From: Hyphomicrobium_A sp963745205
Lineage (GTDB): Bacteria > Pseudomonadota > Alphaproteobacteria > Rhizobiales > Hyphomicrobiaceae
DNA length: 64,000 bases
Direction: 5' to 3'
Assembly: GCA_963745205.1 (NCBI GenBank)
Contig: CAVUWX010000011.1
Location: 124,001 to 188,000 of the forward strand
The notes beneath the pieces are model-generated. The model ran no database searches, had not been told where the DNA came from, and was given only the letters and a program-made list of their open reading frames with translations. The position numbers and the translations under genes are program-made. Position 1 is the first letter of the stretch; every line of letters begins with the position of its first letter. Shown here piece after piece: positions 1 through 9,014 of the stretch.

Positions 1-107
1 TCGCGCGACGCGCGCCCCAGACGGCGGGCGCAGCGTCGCTCACGCCTGCCGAGGAGGAGAAGCTGCGCTCGCTGCTGACCGAGGACCAGGAGCGCGGCCC
101 CGACTAG
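1..107 (+). CDS. ccmH: C-terminal end of a cytochrome c biogenesis protein CcmH/CycL (partial)
   Basis: The open frame entering from the left edge ends with a TAG at 105-107. The visible tail contains LTPAEEEKLRSLLTED, which resembles the C-terminal end of CcmH/CycL, the membrane-anchored thiol reductase of the periplasmic cytochrome c haem-ligation system. The neighbouring order (this gene, then degP, a two-component pair and glnE) is the one I know from Hyphomicrobiales downstream of the cycHJKL operon, which supports the call. Only about 34 residues are present and the CXXC motif lies outside the window, so the assignment rests on the tail and the context. Its stop codon overlaps that of the converging protease gene. 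Confidence 0.5.
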   Translation, partial: ARRAPQTAGAASLTPAEEEKLRSLLTEDQERGPD

Positions 108-1315
108 CGCGGTGTCGCCACCACGTCGTCGTCGGCCTTGGCCGGAATTTTTCCTGTCACCACCTGGCTCGTTCCCGCCAGCGTCTGCAGCAGCGGCCGT
201 GTCGCCAGCCCCGTCACCGGCATCTCGGCGGCGCGCTCGAACCCTTCGACGGCTGCCCGCGTCTCGGCGCTGAAGGTGCCGTCATGGGGCCCCCTGTAGA
301 GGCCCTTGGCCGCAAGCCGCTCCTGCAGGAGATGGATGTCGCGGCGGCTGAGCTGAGTATCCGCCGCGCGCAGCGCATCGAGCGACGCCGCGAAGGCGAG
401 CGAATTTACGCCGGTGTTGGCGACGTCGTCCGATTTGAAGCGATGCAGCACCTCGCCGTTGAGCATGATGACCTTCGATTGCACGTAGGTGCCAACGTTG
501 ATGCCGACCACCTCCGGCCCGTCGGGCCCGTCGACGAGCAGCGGCGAGCCCGACGAGGCACCGCCGGTGTCGCACGTGTGCAGCAGGAGCTGCTCGGGAT
601 TGTAGAAATCGCGGCGGATCGTGCCCCACTCCGCGTCCTCGAAGTCGCGTTTGACCGCACAGCCCGATTCGAACATCGGCTGCCATTTCGGCAGGTCGCG
701 GTGGTAGGCGACGTTATAGACGCGGCCTGCTTCCGCGAGGCGCATTACCTCCTCGACCGGCTTGCGGCTTAGCTTGAATGCCCCGCCCCTGCACACCGGC
801 TGTGCCAGGCGCACGAGCGCCCAGTCGCGCGTCGCGTCGATGGGGGGATGTATGTTGAGACGCATCGAGCCGGCGACCACGTTGGGCTCGGGAACGCCAT
901 CTTCCGCGCCGGCGATGCGCGTTAAGCTGTGCGATCCGTGCAGCTTGAGGGTCAGATCGGTCAGGCGTAGCGGCGGCACCTCGCTGGTGCGGAAGAGGCA
1001 GTGCGCCGCCGTCGCAACGATATCGCGCGCCACGCAGAAGGCGGTGCAGACCGAGTGCGAGCGGGGATCGTGCAGCACGCCGATTTTGTCACCGACCGCG
1101 CGCAGCGATTGCGGAAGCGGAACGCGCTCGTCGCTGCCGAAGACCGCGATACGGTGAAGGAGGCTGGATTCCTGCGACGCCGAAGGTGCCGGGGAGGCCG
1201 CGGCAGGGGCGGCGGCGGCCGGCGGGCTTAGGCTCGGGCCGAGCACGGCGAGGAGAAGGGTTGTGCCGGAGATGGACAGCGCCGCGGCGGCGAGACGGCT
1301 CGGTTTCGGGCTCAT
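104..1315 (-). CDS. Secreted trypsin-like serine protease with C-terminal peptidoglycan-binding domain
   Basis: A protein of about 403 residues, read from the internal ATG at 1315 because it opens directly into a signal peptide (basic MSPKPSR, hydrophobic stretch, Ala-rich cleavage region). The catalytic triad of a chymotrypsin-fold peptidase is visible: His105 in ATAAHCLF, Asp164 in RDWALVRL and Ser255 in GASSGSPL. The last 75 residues before the tail form a PG_binding_1-like module (LLQERLAAKGLYRGP, then TFSAETRAAVEGFERA). This suggests a periplasmic or cell-wall-associated protease. An upstream in-frame ATG at 1348 is possible but would put extra residues before the signal peptide. The gene is tail-to-tail with the ccmH fragment and divergent from degP. 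Its substrate is unknown. Confidence 0.75.
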   Translation of the reverse strand: MSPKPSRLAAAALSISGTTLLLAVLGPSLSPPAAAAPAAASPAPSASQESSLLHRIAVFGSDERVPLPQSLRAVGDKIGVLHDPRSHSVCTAFCVARDIVATAAHCLFRTSEVPPLRLTDLTLKLHGSHSLTRIAGAEDGVPEPNVVAGSMRLNIHPPIDATRDWALVRLAQPVCRGGAFKLSRKPVEEVMRLAEAGRVYNVAYHRDLPKWQPMFESGCAVKRDFEDAEWGTIRRDFYNPEQLLLHTCDTGGASSGSPLLVDGPDGPEVVGINVGTYVQSKVIMLNGEVLHRFKSDDVANTGVNSLAFAASLDALRAADTQLSRRDIHLLQERLAAKGLYRGPHDGTFSAETRAAVEGFERAAEMPVTGLATRPLLQTLAGTSQVVTGKIPAKADDDVVATPR

Positions 1316-1458
1316 GCAGGCGTTCCCCCCGGCGGACATGGTCAACAAGTCCTTTATTACTAAGTGTTAAGGCAATCGAAAGGCTTCTGTAATGCCGATT
1401 TCGCTACCCGGTTGAGCACGACGAAAACTTCTGCCTCGCAGAATGGAGGTTCTTGCGC

Positions 1459-3003
1459 ATGCTCTCCCACCCCAGGTCGCCTGAGGACGTAGCAAAGACC
1501 GGGCCAGCCGGTTCCTCAGCCGGTTCCTCTGTCCGCGATTGGCGGCGCCTCGCCGCTGCCGTCATTCTCGGCGCCGGTTTGATGGCGCTTGGCGTGGCCG
1601 ACCGGTCCGCACCGGCCGTCGCTCAGCTAAAGGTCGGCACCCCCGCCGAGACCATGTCGTTTGCCGACATCGTCGAGCGCGTGAAGCCGGCGGTGGTCAG
1701 CGTCTCGACCACCAACGACGTGCCGAAGGTCGCCGACAACAAGAAGTCGCCGCGTCCCTTCGAGGGCATCCCGGGCCTGCCTGAGGACCATCCCCTGAAC
1801 GAGCTGTTCAAGAACCTGCCCGGCGCCCAGCCGCAGCAGCAGCGTCCGCGCCAGGCCGCGGGCTCTGGCTTCGTGATTACGCCCGATGGTTACATCGTAA
1901 CCAACCGCCACGTCGTCGACGGTGCGACCAAGGTGAAGGTCAGCTTCGACGATCAGGAAGAGTTCGACGCCACTATCAAGGGCATGGATGAGCGTACCGA
2001 CTTGGCGCTACTCAAGATCGAGCCAAAGAAGCCGCTTCCCACCGTCAAGTTCGCAGAGAAGACCCCCCGCGTCGGCGACTGGGTGCTCGCGGTCGGCAAT
2101 CCGTTCGGTCTCGGCGGCACGGTCACGGCCGGCATCGTGTCGGCACTCGCGCGCAACATCGGCGGCCCCTACGACTACATGCAGATCGACGCCGCCGTGA
2201 ACCACGGCAACTCCGGAGGTCCCTCCATCAACCTCGAAGGCGATGTCGTCGGCGTGAACACGGCGATCTACAGCCCCACGGGCGGCAACGTCGGTATCGC
2301 GTTCGCGGTCCCATCCGACACCGTCAAGCGGGTCATTGAGCAGCTCGAGAAGGGCGGCGCGGTGAGCCGCGGCTGGCTCGGCGTGAAGATCCAGGACGTC
2401 GACAAGGATCTCGCCGGCAACCTCGGCCTCAAAGAGCCGCACGGCGCCATCATCAGCGAGGTGCTGGCCGACGGCCCGGCTGCCGCCGCGGGCCTCAAGG
2501 TCGAGGACGCGATCGTGCAGATCGACACCAAGAAGATCGACGACAGCCGCGATCTGGCGCGCACCATCGCCGACCTTCCGGCCAAGTCGACCGTCGACGT
2601 CAAGATCTGGCGGAACAAGAACGAGCAGACCTTGAAGGTCAAGCTCGGCACCTATCCCAACAAGGACGAGGCTGCCGACAACAACGCCGAGCCGGAGGAT
2701 AAGCCGGACGACACCAGCTCGACCGTCGACCTGAAGCAGCTCGGCATTACGCTGAAGCCATCGGCCAGCGGCAAGGACGGTGTTGTCATCTCCGAGGTCG
2801 ATCCGAACTCGGACGCCGCCCAGAAGGGGCTGCGCGAGGGCGACGTGATCCTCAAGGCCGCGGGCGAGGACGTCTCCTCGCCGCAAGACGTGGTCAAGGC
2901 GCTAAAGAAGACCAAGGACGAGGGTTTGTCGGCCGTGATGTTCCACATCAAGAAGGGCGGCGACCAGACGGTCCTGGTGGCGGTGCCGATCGGCAAGGGC
3001 TGA
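1459..3003 (+). CDS. degP: Do/DegP family periplasmic serine endopeptidase
   Basis: An HtrA-family protease/chaperone of about 514 residues that degrades or refolds damaged envelope proteins. The start is the ATG at 1459, which has GGAGG nine bases upstream; a TTG at 1453 is too close to that site. An N-terminal hydrophobic segment (AAAVILGAGLMALGVA) acts as signal or anchor. The protease domain carries His151 (TNRHVVDG), Asp181 (RTDLALLKI) and Ser252 (NHGNSGGPS). Two PDZ domains follow, at about 300-395 and 430-510, the usual DegP/DegQ layout. An acidic, Asp/Glu-rich linker separates them. A two-component pair lies 140 bp downstream and may form one stress locus with it. Confidence 0.93.
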   Translation: MLSHPRSPEDVAKTGPAGSSAGSSVRDWRRLAAAVILGAGLMALGVADRSAPAVAQLKVGTPAETMSFADIVERVKPAVVSVSTTNDVPKVADNKKSPRPFEGIPGLPEDHPLNELFKNLPGAQPQQQRPRQAAGSGFVITPDGYIVTNRHVVDGATKVKVSFDDQEEFDATIKGMDERTDLALLKIEPKKPLPTVKFAEKTPRVGDWVLAVGNPFGLGGTVTAGIVSALARNIGGPYDYMQIDAAVNHGNSGGPSINLEGDVVGVNTAIYSPTGGNVGIAFAVPSDTVKRVIEQLEKGGAVSRGWLGVKIQDVDKDLAGNLGLKEPHGAIISEVLADGPAAAAGLKVEDAIVQIDTKKIDDSRDLARTIADLPAKSTVDVKIWRNKNEQTLKVKLGTYPNKDEAADNNAEPEDKPDDTSSTVDLKQLGITLKPSASGKDGVVISEVDPNSDAAQKGLREGDVILKAAGEDVSSPQDVVKALKKTKDEGLSAVMFHIKKGGDQTVLVAVPIGKG

Positions 3004-3142
3004 GCCGCAAAGGCCAGCTAGGTGAATTTAAAGCGGCTCGCCTTCTCTGAGAGATGGCGGGCCGCCTCGACGTTCGGGGCCTCCGCGGGCACAATGCGAT
3101 TCGGGCGGCCCTGGCGCTCAAGATTAGCGAAGCGGTGAAGCG

Positions 3143-3823
3143 ATGCGGGTGCTGGTGGTCGAGGACGACAGAGAAACCGCGCACTTCCTGCAGAAGGCGC
3201 TGAAAGAGAGCGGGCATGCCGCCGATCTCGCCGAGGACGGCGAGACGGGGCTCTCGCTGGCCGAGGAAGCCGTCTACGACGTCCTCATCGTCGACCGCAT
3301 GCTGCCGCGGCTCGACGGCCTCGCCATGATCCGGGCGCTGCGCGGCAAGGGCGTGCGCACGCCGGTGCTGATCCTGTCTGCGCTGGGCGAGGTCGACGAC
3401 CGCGTGAAGGGCCTGCGCGCCGGCGGCGACGACTACCTGACGAAGCCTTATGCCTATTCCGAGCTGCTCGCGCGCGTGGAGGCGCTCGCGCGGCGCGCAG
3501 TGCCCGAGGAGCAGGAGACGCGCTACGCCGTCGGCGGTCTCGTCCTCGACCGGCTCTCCCACAGAGTGACGCGCGATGGCGAGCCAATCCAGCTCCAGCC
3601 GCGCGAGTACCGGCTGCTCGAATACCTGATGAAGCACGCGGGCCAAGTCGTGACGCGCACTATGCTCTTGGAGCATGTCTGGGACTATCACTTCGATCCC
3701 CAGACCAACGTCATTGACGTGCACGTCTCTCGTCTGCGGGCCAAGATCGACAAGAACTTCGACAAGCCTCTTTTGCACACCGTGCGCGGGGCCGGCTACA
3801 CGATCCGCGATGGACCTGGTTAG
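3143..3823 (+). CDS. OmpR/PhoB-family response regulator
   Basis: 226 residues: an N-terminal receiver (acidic pocket VVEDDRE, phosphoacceptor Asp51 in VLIVDRMLP, conserved Lys in DDYLTKPYAYSELLAR) and a C-terminal winged-helix DNA-binding domain (about 128-222; LQPREYRLLEYLMKH and VIDVHVSRLRAKID). It is a DNA-binding regulator phosphorylated by a partner kinase. The kinase gene begins inside its last codons (14-bp overlap), so the two are almost certainly translationally coupled. The position between degP and glnE is common in Hyphomicrobiales. The signal and target genes cannot be told from the sequence; an envelope-stress role is only suggested by degP next door. Confidence 0.92.
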   Translation: MRVLVVEDDRETAHFLQKALKESGHAADLAEDGETGLSLAEEAVYDVLIVDRMLPRLDGLAMIRALRGKGVRTPVLILSALGEVDDRVKGLRAGGDDYLTKPYAYSELLARVEALARRAVPEEQETRYAVGGLVLDRLSHRVTRDGEPIQLQPREYRLLEYLMKHAGQVVTRTMLLEHVWDYHFDPQTNVIDVHVSRLRAKIDKNFDKPLLHTVRGAGYTIRDGPG

Positions 3824-5195
3824 CCTCATCCGCCGTGCAGTTTCGACGAGCGCCTTCCGCGCTGCAGCGGTCGCGGTCGCGGCCTATCTCGTGTGCGCTG
3901 GCGTGGTCGTCGGGCTGCTGTTGTGGCAGACCAATCGCATCCTCACCGACCAGGTGCTGGCAACGCTCGGCACGGAGGCGGACCTGTTGCGCACGGAAGC
4001 GCACGGAGGAGACACGGCGGCGCTCGTGCGCGCGGTGGAAGCGCGTAGCGTGCCCGGCAGCGCGGGCCTTTATTTCCTCGCCGACGCTTCCGGCACCAAG
4101 CTCGCCGGCAACTTGAACCGGATGCCGCCGGAGATCGGCGCAGCCGGCGGCGTGTTCCGCTACGCGCCCGACGGCGAAGGCGGCGCGCATCTCGGTGTCG
4201 CCATCCCCGTCGAGCTCGGCTCCGGCATGCGCTTGATCGTCGGGCGCGATGTGGAGGCGCAACGGCGCTATGCCGTCGAGATGCGGACGCTCTATTTCCT
4301 TGCGCTCGGCTTTCTGTCGCTGACGGGACTGCTCGCCGGCCTCGTCATGAGCCGGCTGGCGCTCAAGCGCATCGAGACGATCAACGTCGCCACGCGTTCG
4401 ATCATGGATGGAGATCTGTCGCGGCGGATGGCGATCGTCGGCACGGGCGACGAGTTCGACGTGCTGGCGACGAACCTCAACGCCATGCTCGACCGCATCG
4501 AGGCGCTGATGAACGGCCTGCGCGAGGTCTCAGACAACATCGCGCATGACTTGAAGACGCCGCTGTCGCGTCTGCGCATCTCTGCGGAGTCAGCCCTCAT
4601 GGACCCGCGCGGCGCGGATGCCTACCGCGAGGGGCTGGAGCACACCATCGAGAAGGCAGACGAGCTCATCAAGACCTTCAACGCGCTACTGCTCGTCGCG
4701 CGCCTCGAGGCCGGCGTGCTGGAGGAGAACGCCGAGCAGTTCGATCCGGGCCGGCTCGTGCGCGATTTCGCGGAGCTCTACGAGCCGGTGGCGGAAGAGC
4801 GCGGCATTAAGCTCGCGCTCGACGTCACCGACGGCACCCGGCTCACCGCCAATCGCCAGCTCGTGGGGCAGGCCGTCGCCAACCTCATCGACAACGCCAT
4901 CAAGTATTCGGCCAAGGCCAAGAACCCGTCGATCGGCATTACGTTGCAATCGGACACCGACGCGATCGAGATCGCGGTCTCCGATCGCGGGCCCGGCATC
5001 GCGCCGGGGGACCGCGAGCGCGTCTTGAAACGCTTCGTACGCCTGGAGAAGAGCCGGACCGAGCCCGGCACCGGCCTCGGCTTGAGCCTTGTGCAGGCGG
5101 TCGCGCGATTGCATGGTGGCGCCGTGCGGCTTGAAGACAACGCGCCCGGTTTGCGTGTGGTCTTGCGAATTCCGAAGCGGCCAGCCGACCGCTAA
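3810..5195 (+). CDS. Membrane sensor histidine kinase (HAMP-HisKA-HATPase)
   Basis: 461 residues from the ATG at 3810, which overlaps the end of the response-regulator gene. TM1 is at about 18-40, a periplasmic sensor region of about 120 residues follows, and TM2 is at about 160-182. Then come HAMP (IETINVATRSIMDGDLSRRM), a HisKA dimerisation domain with His246 in SDNIAHDLKTPLSRLR and an HATPase domain with intact N box (NLIDNAIKYSAKA), DRGPGIAP and GTGLGLSLVQAV. All catalytic motifs are present, so it should be an active kinase for the cognate OmpR-type regulator. The earlier in-frame Met codons fall inside the regulator gene and were not used. Confidence 0.92.
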   Translation: MDLVSLIRRAVSTSAFRAAAVAVAAYLVCAGVVVGLLLWQTNRILTDQVLATLGTEADLLRTEAHGGDTAALVRAVEARSVPGSAGLYFLADASGTKLAGNLNRMPPEIGAAGGVFRYAPDGEGGAHLGVAIPVELGSGMRLIVGRDVEAQRRYAVEMRTLYFLALGFLSLTGLLAGLVMSRLALKRIETINVATRSIMDGDLSRRMAIVGTGDEFDVLATNLNAMLDRIEALMNGLREVSDNIAHDLKTPLSRLRISAESALMDPRGADAYREGLEHTIEKADELIKTFNALLLVARLEAGVLEENAEQFDPGRLVRDFAELYEPVAEERGIKLALDVTDGTRLTANRQLVGQAVANLIDNAIKYSAKAKNPSIGITLQSDTDAIEIAVSDRGPGIAPGDRERVLKRFVRLEKSRTEPGTGLGLSLVQAVARLHGGAVRLEDNAPGLRVVLRIPKRPADR

Positions 5196-5222
5196 CCAGG
5201 TGAAGAAGCGGCGGCGCAGACG

Positions 5223-8174
5223 ATGGCGACAGAAGCGACCACTTCCGAACCCTTCGCCGCACGCATCAAGGAGGCGCCCGCCGCGCGCATCGACGACAGG
5301 GTCGCGGGCGCCCTATTAGGGTTGCGCGAGCGGGCGCGTGCCTCGCCCGAGCTTACACTCCTGACAAAGCTCCTCGATGAGCCGCGCGTCGGCAACTTGC
5401 TCGCCGGTATATCTGCCGGGTCGCCGTACCTCTCAGGGCTCATCGAGCGCGACCTGCCGAGACTGCAGCGCATTCTCAGCAATGACCCGCGCGAAAGGCT
5501 CATCGAGATCAAGGCAGACCTCGCCCGCGCGCTCGCCGAGGCAGCCACGCGCGAGGCCGCCATGCGCGTCTTGCGCCGGTTCAAGGCGGAGGCCGCACTC
5601 CTGACCGCGCTCGCCGACCTTGGCGGCGTGTGGACCGAGATGGAGGTGACGGCGGCGCTCACGCAATGCGCGGACGCGGCCGTCTCCGGCGCGGTCGATT
5701 TCCTGTTCCGAGAGGCAACCGCGAGCGGTCAGTGGCTCGGCAGAAACGCACACGGCGCGGCCGTCCCCTTGGGGTTCATCGTGCTGGCGATGGGCAAAGG
5801 GGGCGCCGGCGAGCTCAACTACTCGAGTGACGTCGACCTCATCGTCCTTTACGACCTCGACCGCATTGCGTTGGCACCGGGGCTCGAGCCACCGAAGTTC
5901 TTCGTGCGGCTCACGCGCGACCTTGTGCAGCTTCTGGAGGAGCGCACCGGCGACGGCTACGTCTTCCGAACGGATCTGCGCCTGCGACCGGACCCCGGCG
6001 CCACGCAGCTCGCGCTCTCGACTGACGCGGCGCTCATCTACTACGAGAGCTTCGGCCAGAATTGGGAGCGTGCGGCGCTCATCAAGGCGCGCGCCTTCGC
6101 CGGCGACCTGGAGTCGGGGCGCCAGTTCATCGACAAGCTCGCGCCCTTCATCTGGCGCAAGTACCTCGACTTCGCAGCGATCGCCGATGTGCACGCCATG
6201 AAGCGGCAGATCCACGCCTACCGCGGGTTCGGACACATCGCGGTCGCGGGCCACAACATCAAGCTCGGCCGCGGCGGCATTCGCGAGATCGAGTTCTTCG
6301 TGCAAACGCAGCAGTTGATCGCCGGCGGGCGCCAGCCGGACCTGCACGTGCCGCAAACTCTCGGAGCGTTGCGCGCGCTTGCGATGCGCGGGTGGATCAA
6401 GGAGCAGGTCGCGCTCGATCTCGCCCAAGCGTATATCTTCCTGCGCCGCATCGAGCACCGCTTGCAGATGGTCGCCGACGAGCAGACGCACGAGATCCCC
6501 GACGATCCATTGCGGCTTTTGAGCTTCGCGCTGTTTTGCGGGTACCCTGATGTCGAGACGTTCTCACGCGAGCTCACTCGCCGTCTGGAGACCGTGCAAC
6601 GCCATTACGCGGCCCTGTTCGAGGACAGCCCGGAGCTGACCGCCGGCGGGGTCAACATGGTCTTTGCCGGCGAGCAGGACGATCCCGCGACGGTCACCGC
6701 GCTGAAAGAGTTGGGCTACGCGCGGCCCGCCCAGGTGCTCGAGACGGTGCGCGGCTGGCATCACGGTCGCACCCCCGCGGTGCGCTCGGCGCGCGCGCGC
6801 GAGCGCTTGACCGAGGTGCAGCCGCTGCTCATCACCGCGCTCGCCGATACGACCGACCCGGACCGGGCGCTGGCAAGCTTCGACCACTTCATGTCGGAAT
6901 TGCCGACTGGGGTGCAGCTGTTCTCCCTGCTCAGGGCAAACCCGGGCCTTTTGCGGCTGCTCGCCAACATCATGGGCACCGCGCCGCGGCTCTCCCGCAT
7001 CCTCTCGCGCCGGCGTCGGCTGCTCGACGCCGTGCTCGATCCGGGCGTGCTCGGGAATCTGCCGTTGCCCGAGGAGCTGGACCGGCTGATTGCGGCCGAG
7101 ATCGCCTCCGGCAACCACGACATGCAATACATTCTCGACCGTGCCCGCGTGGTCGGCAGTGAGCAGCAGTTCCTCATTGGCATCCGAGTGCTGTCCGGCG
7201 CCATCAAGGCCAACCAGGCGGGTGGGGCCTATGCCCTGCTGGCCGAGCGTCTGATCGACCATCTCAAGGCCGCGTCCGAGCGCGAGCTCGAGCGCGCGCA
7301 CGGCCGCGTCGTCGGCGGTGGGGCTGCCGTGATTGCCATGGGCAAGCTCGGCGGCCGCGAGATGACGGCGGCCTCCGACCTCGATCTCATCCTCGTCTAC
7401 GATTTCGATCCAGTCGCGCCACAGACCTCGGGTGCGCGGCCTTTGGCGCCCGCGCACTTCTATATGCGGCTGACGCAGCGCTTGATCAGCGCGCTGTCGT
7501 CGGCGACGGCCGAAGGCACGCTCTACGACGTCGACATGCGCCTGCGCCCCTCGGGCCAGCAGGGGCCGGTGGCGACGCAGCTTTCGAGCTTCATCGCTTA
7601 CCAGGGCGAGCAGGCTTGGACGTGGGAGCACCTCGCGTTGACACGCGCGCGCGTCATCTCCGGCCCGCCCGAGCTACGCGTGCGCGTCGAGGCGGCGATC
7701 CGCAAGGCGCTGCTTAAACCGCGCGATCCAAAGACGCTCACGGCAGATGTGCGCGAGATGCGCGAGCGCATCGCCAAGGAGAAGGGCACGGACGACATCT
7801 GGGACCTGAAGCAGGTCCGGGGCGGGCTCGTCGACCTCGAGTTCATCGCCCAGTACCTGCAACTCAAGCACGCCGCCGCCCACCCGCAAGTGCTCGACCA
7901 GAACACGGTCGAAGCCTACTGCAAGCTTCGGGACGCAGGCTTTCTGGCTCCGGAGCACGCCGATGTCCTGATCCCCGCGACCAGGCTGCTGCTCGATTTG
8001 ACGCAGATCCTGCGCCTATGCCTCGAAGGCCGCTTCGACCCGGCAACGGCACCTAGCGGGCTTAAGGAGCTCTTGGCCAATGCCGGCGATGCGGAGAGCT
8101 TTGCGGAGCTGGAGGATCGCCTACGGCTGACGCTCGTCAGGGTCGCCGGGCTTTTCAACGACATAATCGCCTGA
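5223..8174 (+). CDS. glnE: Bifunctional glutamine synthetase adenylyltransferase/adenylyl-removing enzyme
   Basis: 983 residues, the usual length of GlnE. It adenylylates glutamine synthetase when nitrogen is plentiful and removes AMP when nitrogen is scarce, in response to PII proteins. Both nucleotidyltransferase-fold halves are visible. The N-terminal (adenylyl-removing) half has GKGGAGELNYSSDVDLI at about 191-207, and the C-terminal (adenylylating) half has GKLGGREMTAASDLDLI at about 705-722. The RLRPDP and MRLRPSG signatures that follow each half are also present. The gene starts 27 bp after the kinase and may be co-transcribed with it. No frameshift was seen. Confidence 0.96.
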   Translation: MATEATTSEPFAARIKEAPAARIDDRVAGALLGLRERARASPELTLLTKLLDEPRVGNLLAGISAGSPYLSGLIERDLPRLQRILSNDPRERLIEIKADLARALAEAATREAAMRVLRRFKAEAALLTALADLGGVWTEMEVTAALTQCADAAVSGAVDFLFREATASGQWLGRNAHGAAVPLGFIVLAMGKGGAGELNYSSDVDLIVLYDLDRIALAPGLEPPKFFVRLTRDLVQLLEERTGDGYVFRTDLRLRPDPGATQLALSTDAALIYYESFGQNWERAALIKARAFAGDLESGRQFIDKLAPFIWRKYLDFAAIADVHAMKRQIHAYRGFGHIAVAGHNIKLGRGGIREIEFFVQTQQLIAGGRQPDLHVPQTLGALRALAMRGWIKEQVALDLAQAYIFLRRIEHRLQMVADEQTHEIPDDPLRLLSFALFCGYPDVETFSRELTRRLETVQRHYAALFEDSPELTAGGVNMVFAGEQDDPATVTALKELGYARPAQVLETVRGWHHGRTPAVRSARARERLTEVQPLLITALADTTDPDRALASFDHFMSELPTGVQLFSLLRANPGLLRLLANIMGTAPRLSRILSRRRRLLDAVLDPGVLGNLPLPEELDRLIAAEIASGNHDMQYILDRARVVGSEQQFLIGIRVLSGAIKANQAGGAYALLAERLIDHLKAASERELERAHGRVVGGGAAVIAMGKLGGREMTAASDLDLILVYDFDPVAPQTSGARPLAPAHFYMRLTQRLISALSSATAEGTLYDVDMRLRPSGQQGPVATQLSSFIAYQGEQAWTWEHLALTRARVISGPPELRVRVEAAIRKALLKPRDPKTLTADVREMRERIAKEKGTDDIWDLKQVRGGLVDLEFIAQYLQLKHAAAHPQVLDQNTVEAYCKLRDAGFLAPEHADVLIPATRLLLDLTQILRLCLEGRFDPATAPSGLKELLANAGDAESFAELEDRLRLTLVRVAGLFNDIIA

Positions 8175-8210
8175 AAGCCAAGTAAGGGCTGCCGACGGAT
8201 TTGATGGGGC

Positions 8211-8238
8211 AGCGCCGTTTTCCCGGTAAATCGGCGCT
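8211..8238 (+). terminator. Weak hairpin downstream of glnE
   Basis: A perfect 7-bp inverted repeat AGCGCCG/CGGCGCT with a 14-base spacer lies 37 bp after the glnE stop. There is no T-run after the right arm, so as an intrinsic terminator it would be weak. It could equally be a regulatory element in front of the sigma-factor gene. Confidence 0.25.
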
Positions 8239-8321
8239 AGAGGGCCACAAGACCCGAAGGCCGCCATCAAGGCTCGCAGAACGGCCGCATCCCACGCTAG
8301 AGTGGAAAACGAAAGTATTCG

Positions 8322-8960
8322 ATGTCCATGTCGAGGCTGACGGTGGCGGCGAAAAGAGTGGTTCCAGGCCCGCCGGGAGGCTCGGCGGGGCCTGAGACGC
8401 GGGAGGACGCCACGCTGGTTGCGGCCGCCGCGAACGGCGATGCGGGAGCGTTCCGGTCGCTCGTCGACCGGCATCTTTCCGGCGTCCTGGCGGTCGCACG
8501 GCGGATGCTGCGCGACGACGCGGAGGCCGAGGACGTGGCCCAGGAAGCCTTGCTCAGGCTGTGGCGCTCCGCCGAGGGATTGGAAGTCGGGGTGCAGGGT
8601 TTGCGGCCATGGTTGCGACGGGTCGTATCGAACTTGTGCGTTGATCGTATGCGGTCCGGGCGCCGCCTCATGGTGGTGGAGGAGGTTCCCGACCGTGCGG
8701 AGCCAGCGACCCAGTTGACGCAGATGGAGGCTGGCGACGTCAGCCGGCGCGTCGATGCAGCGCTGAAGGAATTGCCGGACCGGCAGCGCATGGCGTTGAC
8801 CTTGTTCCACTACGAGGGCCTGAGCCAAGTGGAGGTCGGACGCATCATGGGCATCTCGGACGAGGCGGTGGAATCGCTGCTCGCCCGCGCCCGCAGGAAT
8901 TTGAAGGGAGCCTTGCGCGAAGAATGGCGCGAGCTGCTCACCGAGGACGATCAGACGTGA
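8322..8960 (+). CDS. ECF-type RNA polymerase sigma factor
   Basis: 212 residues with the two helical domains of a group 4 sigma factor. Region 2 is at about 35-105 (DDAEAEDVAQEALLRLWRSA; PWLRRVVSNLCVDRMR) and region 4 at about 145-200 (LPDRQRMALTLFHYEGLS; ISDEAVESLLARARRNL). It directs polymerase to a small regulon. A membrane protein and a periplasmic metal-sensor-like protein follow on the same strand, the arrangement expected if they hold the sigma factor inactive until a signal arrives. A second ATG at 8328 is an equally possible start. No convincing ECF promoter was recognised upstream. Confidence 0.9.
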   Translation: MSMSRLTVAAKRVVPGPPGGSAGPETREDATLVAAAANGDAGAFRSLVDRHLSGVLAVARRMLRDDAEAEDVAQEALLRLWRSAEGLEVGVQGLRPWLRRVVSNLCVDRMRSGRRLMVVEEVPDRAEPATQLTQMEAGDVSRRVDAALKELPDRQRMALTLFHYEGLSQVEVGRIMGISDEAVESLLARARRNLKGALREEWRELLTEDDQT

Positions 8961-9014
8961 AGTGCCTCGAAGGCCCGAAGACCCAGACTAGAGACTTGGA
9001 ACGAGAAGAAAACG

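Noticed and set aside
3004..3142. GAGCCGC/GCGGCTC inverted repeat after degP as a terminator
   Set aside because: The loop is about 25 bases, the stem only 7 bp and no T-run follows, so it is too weak to call.
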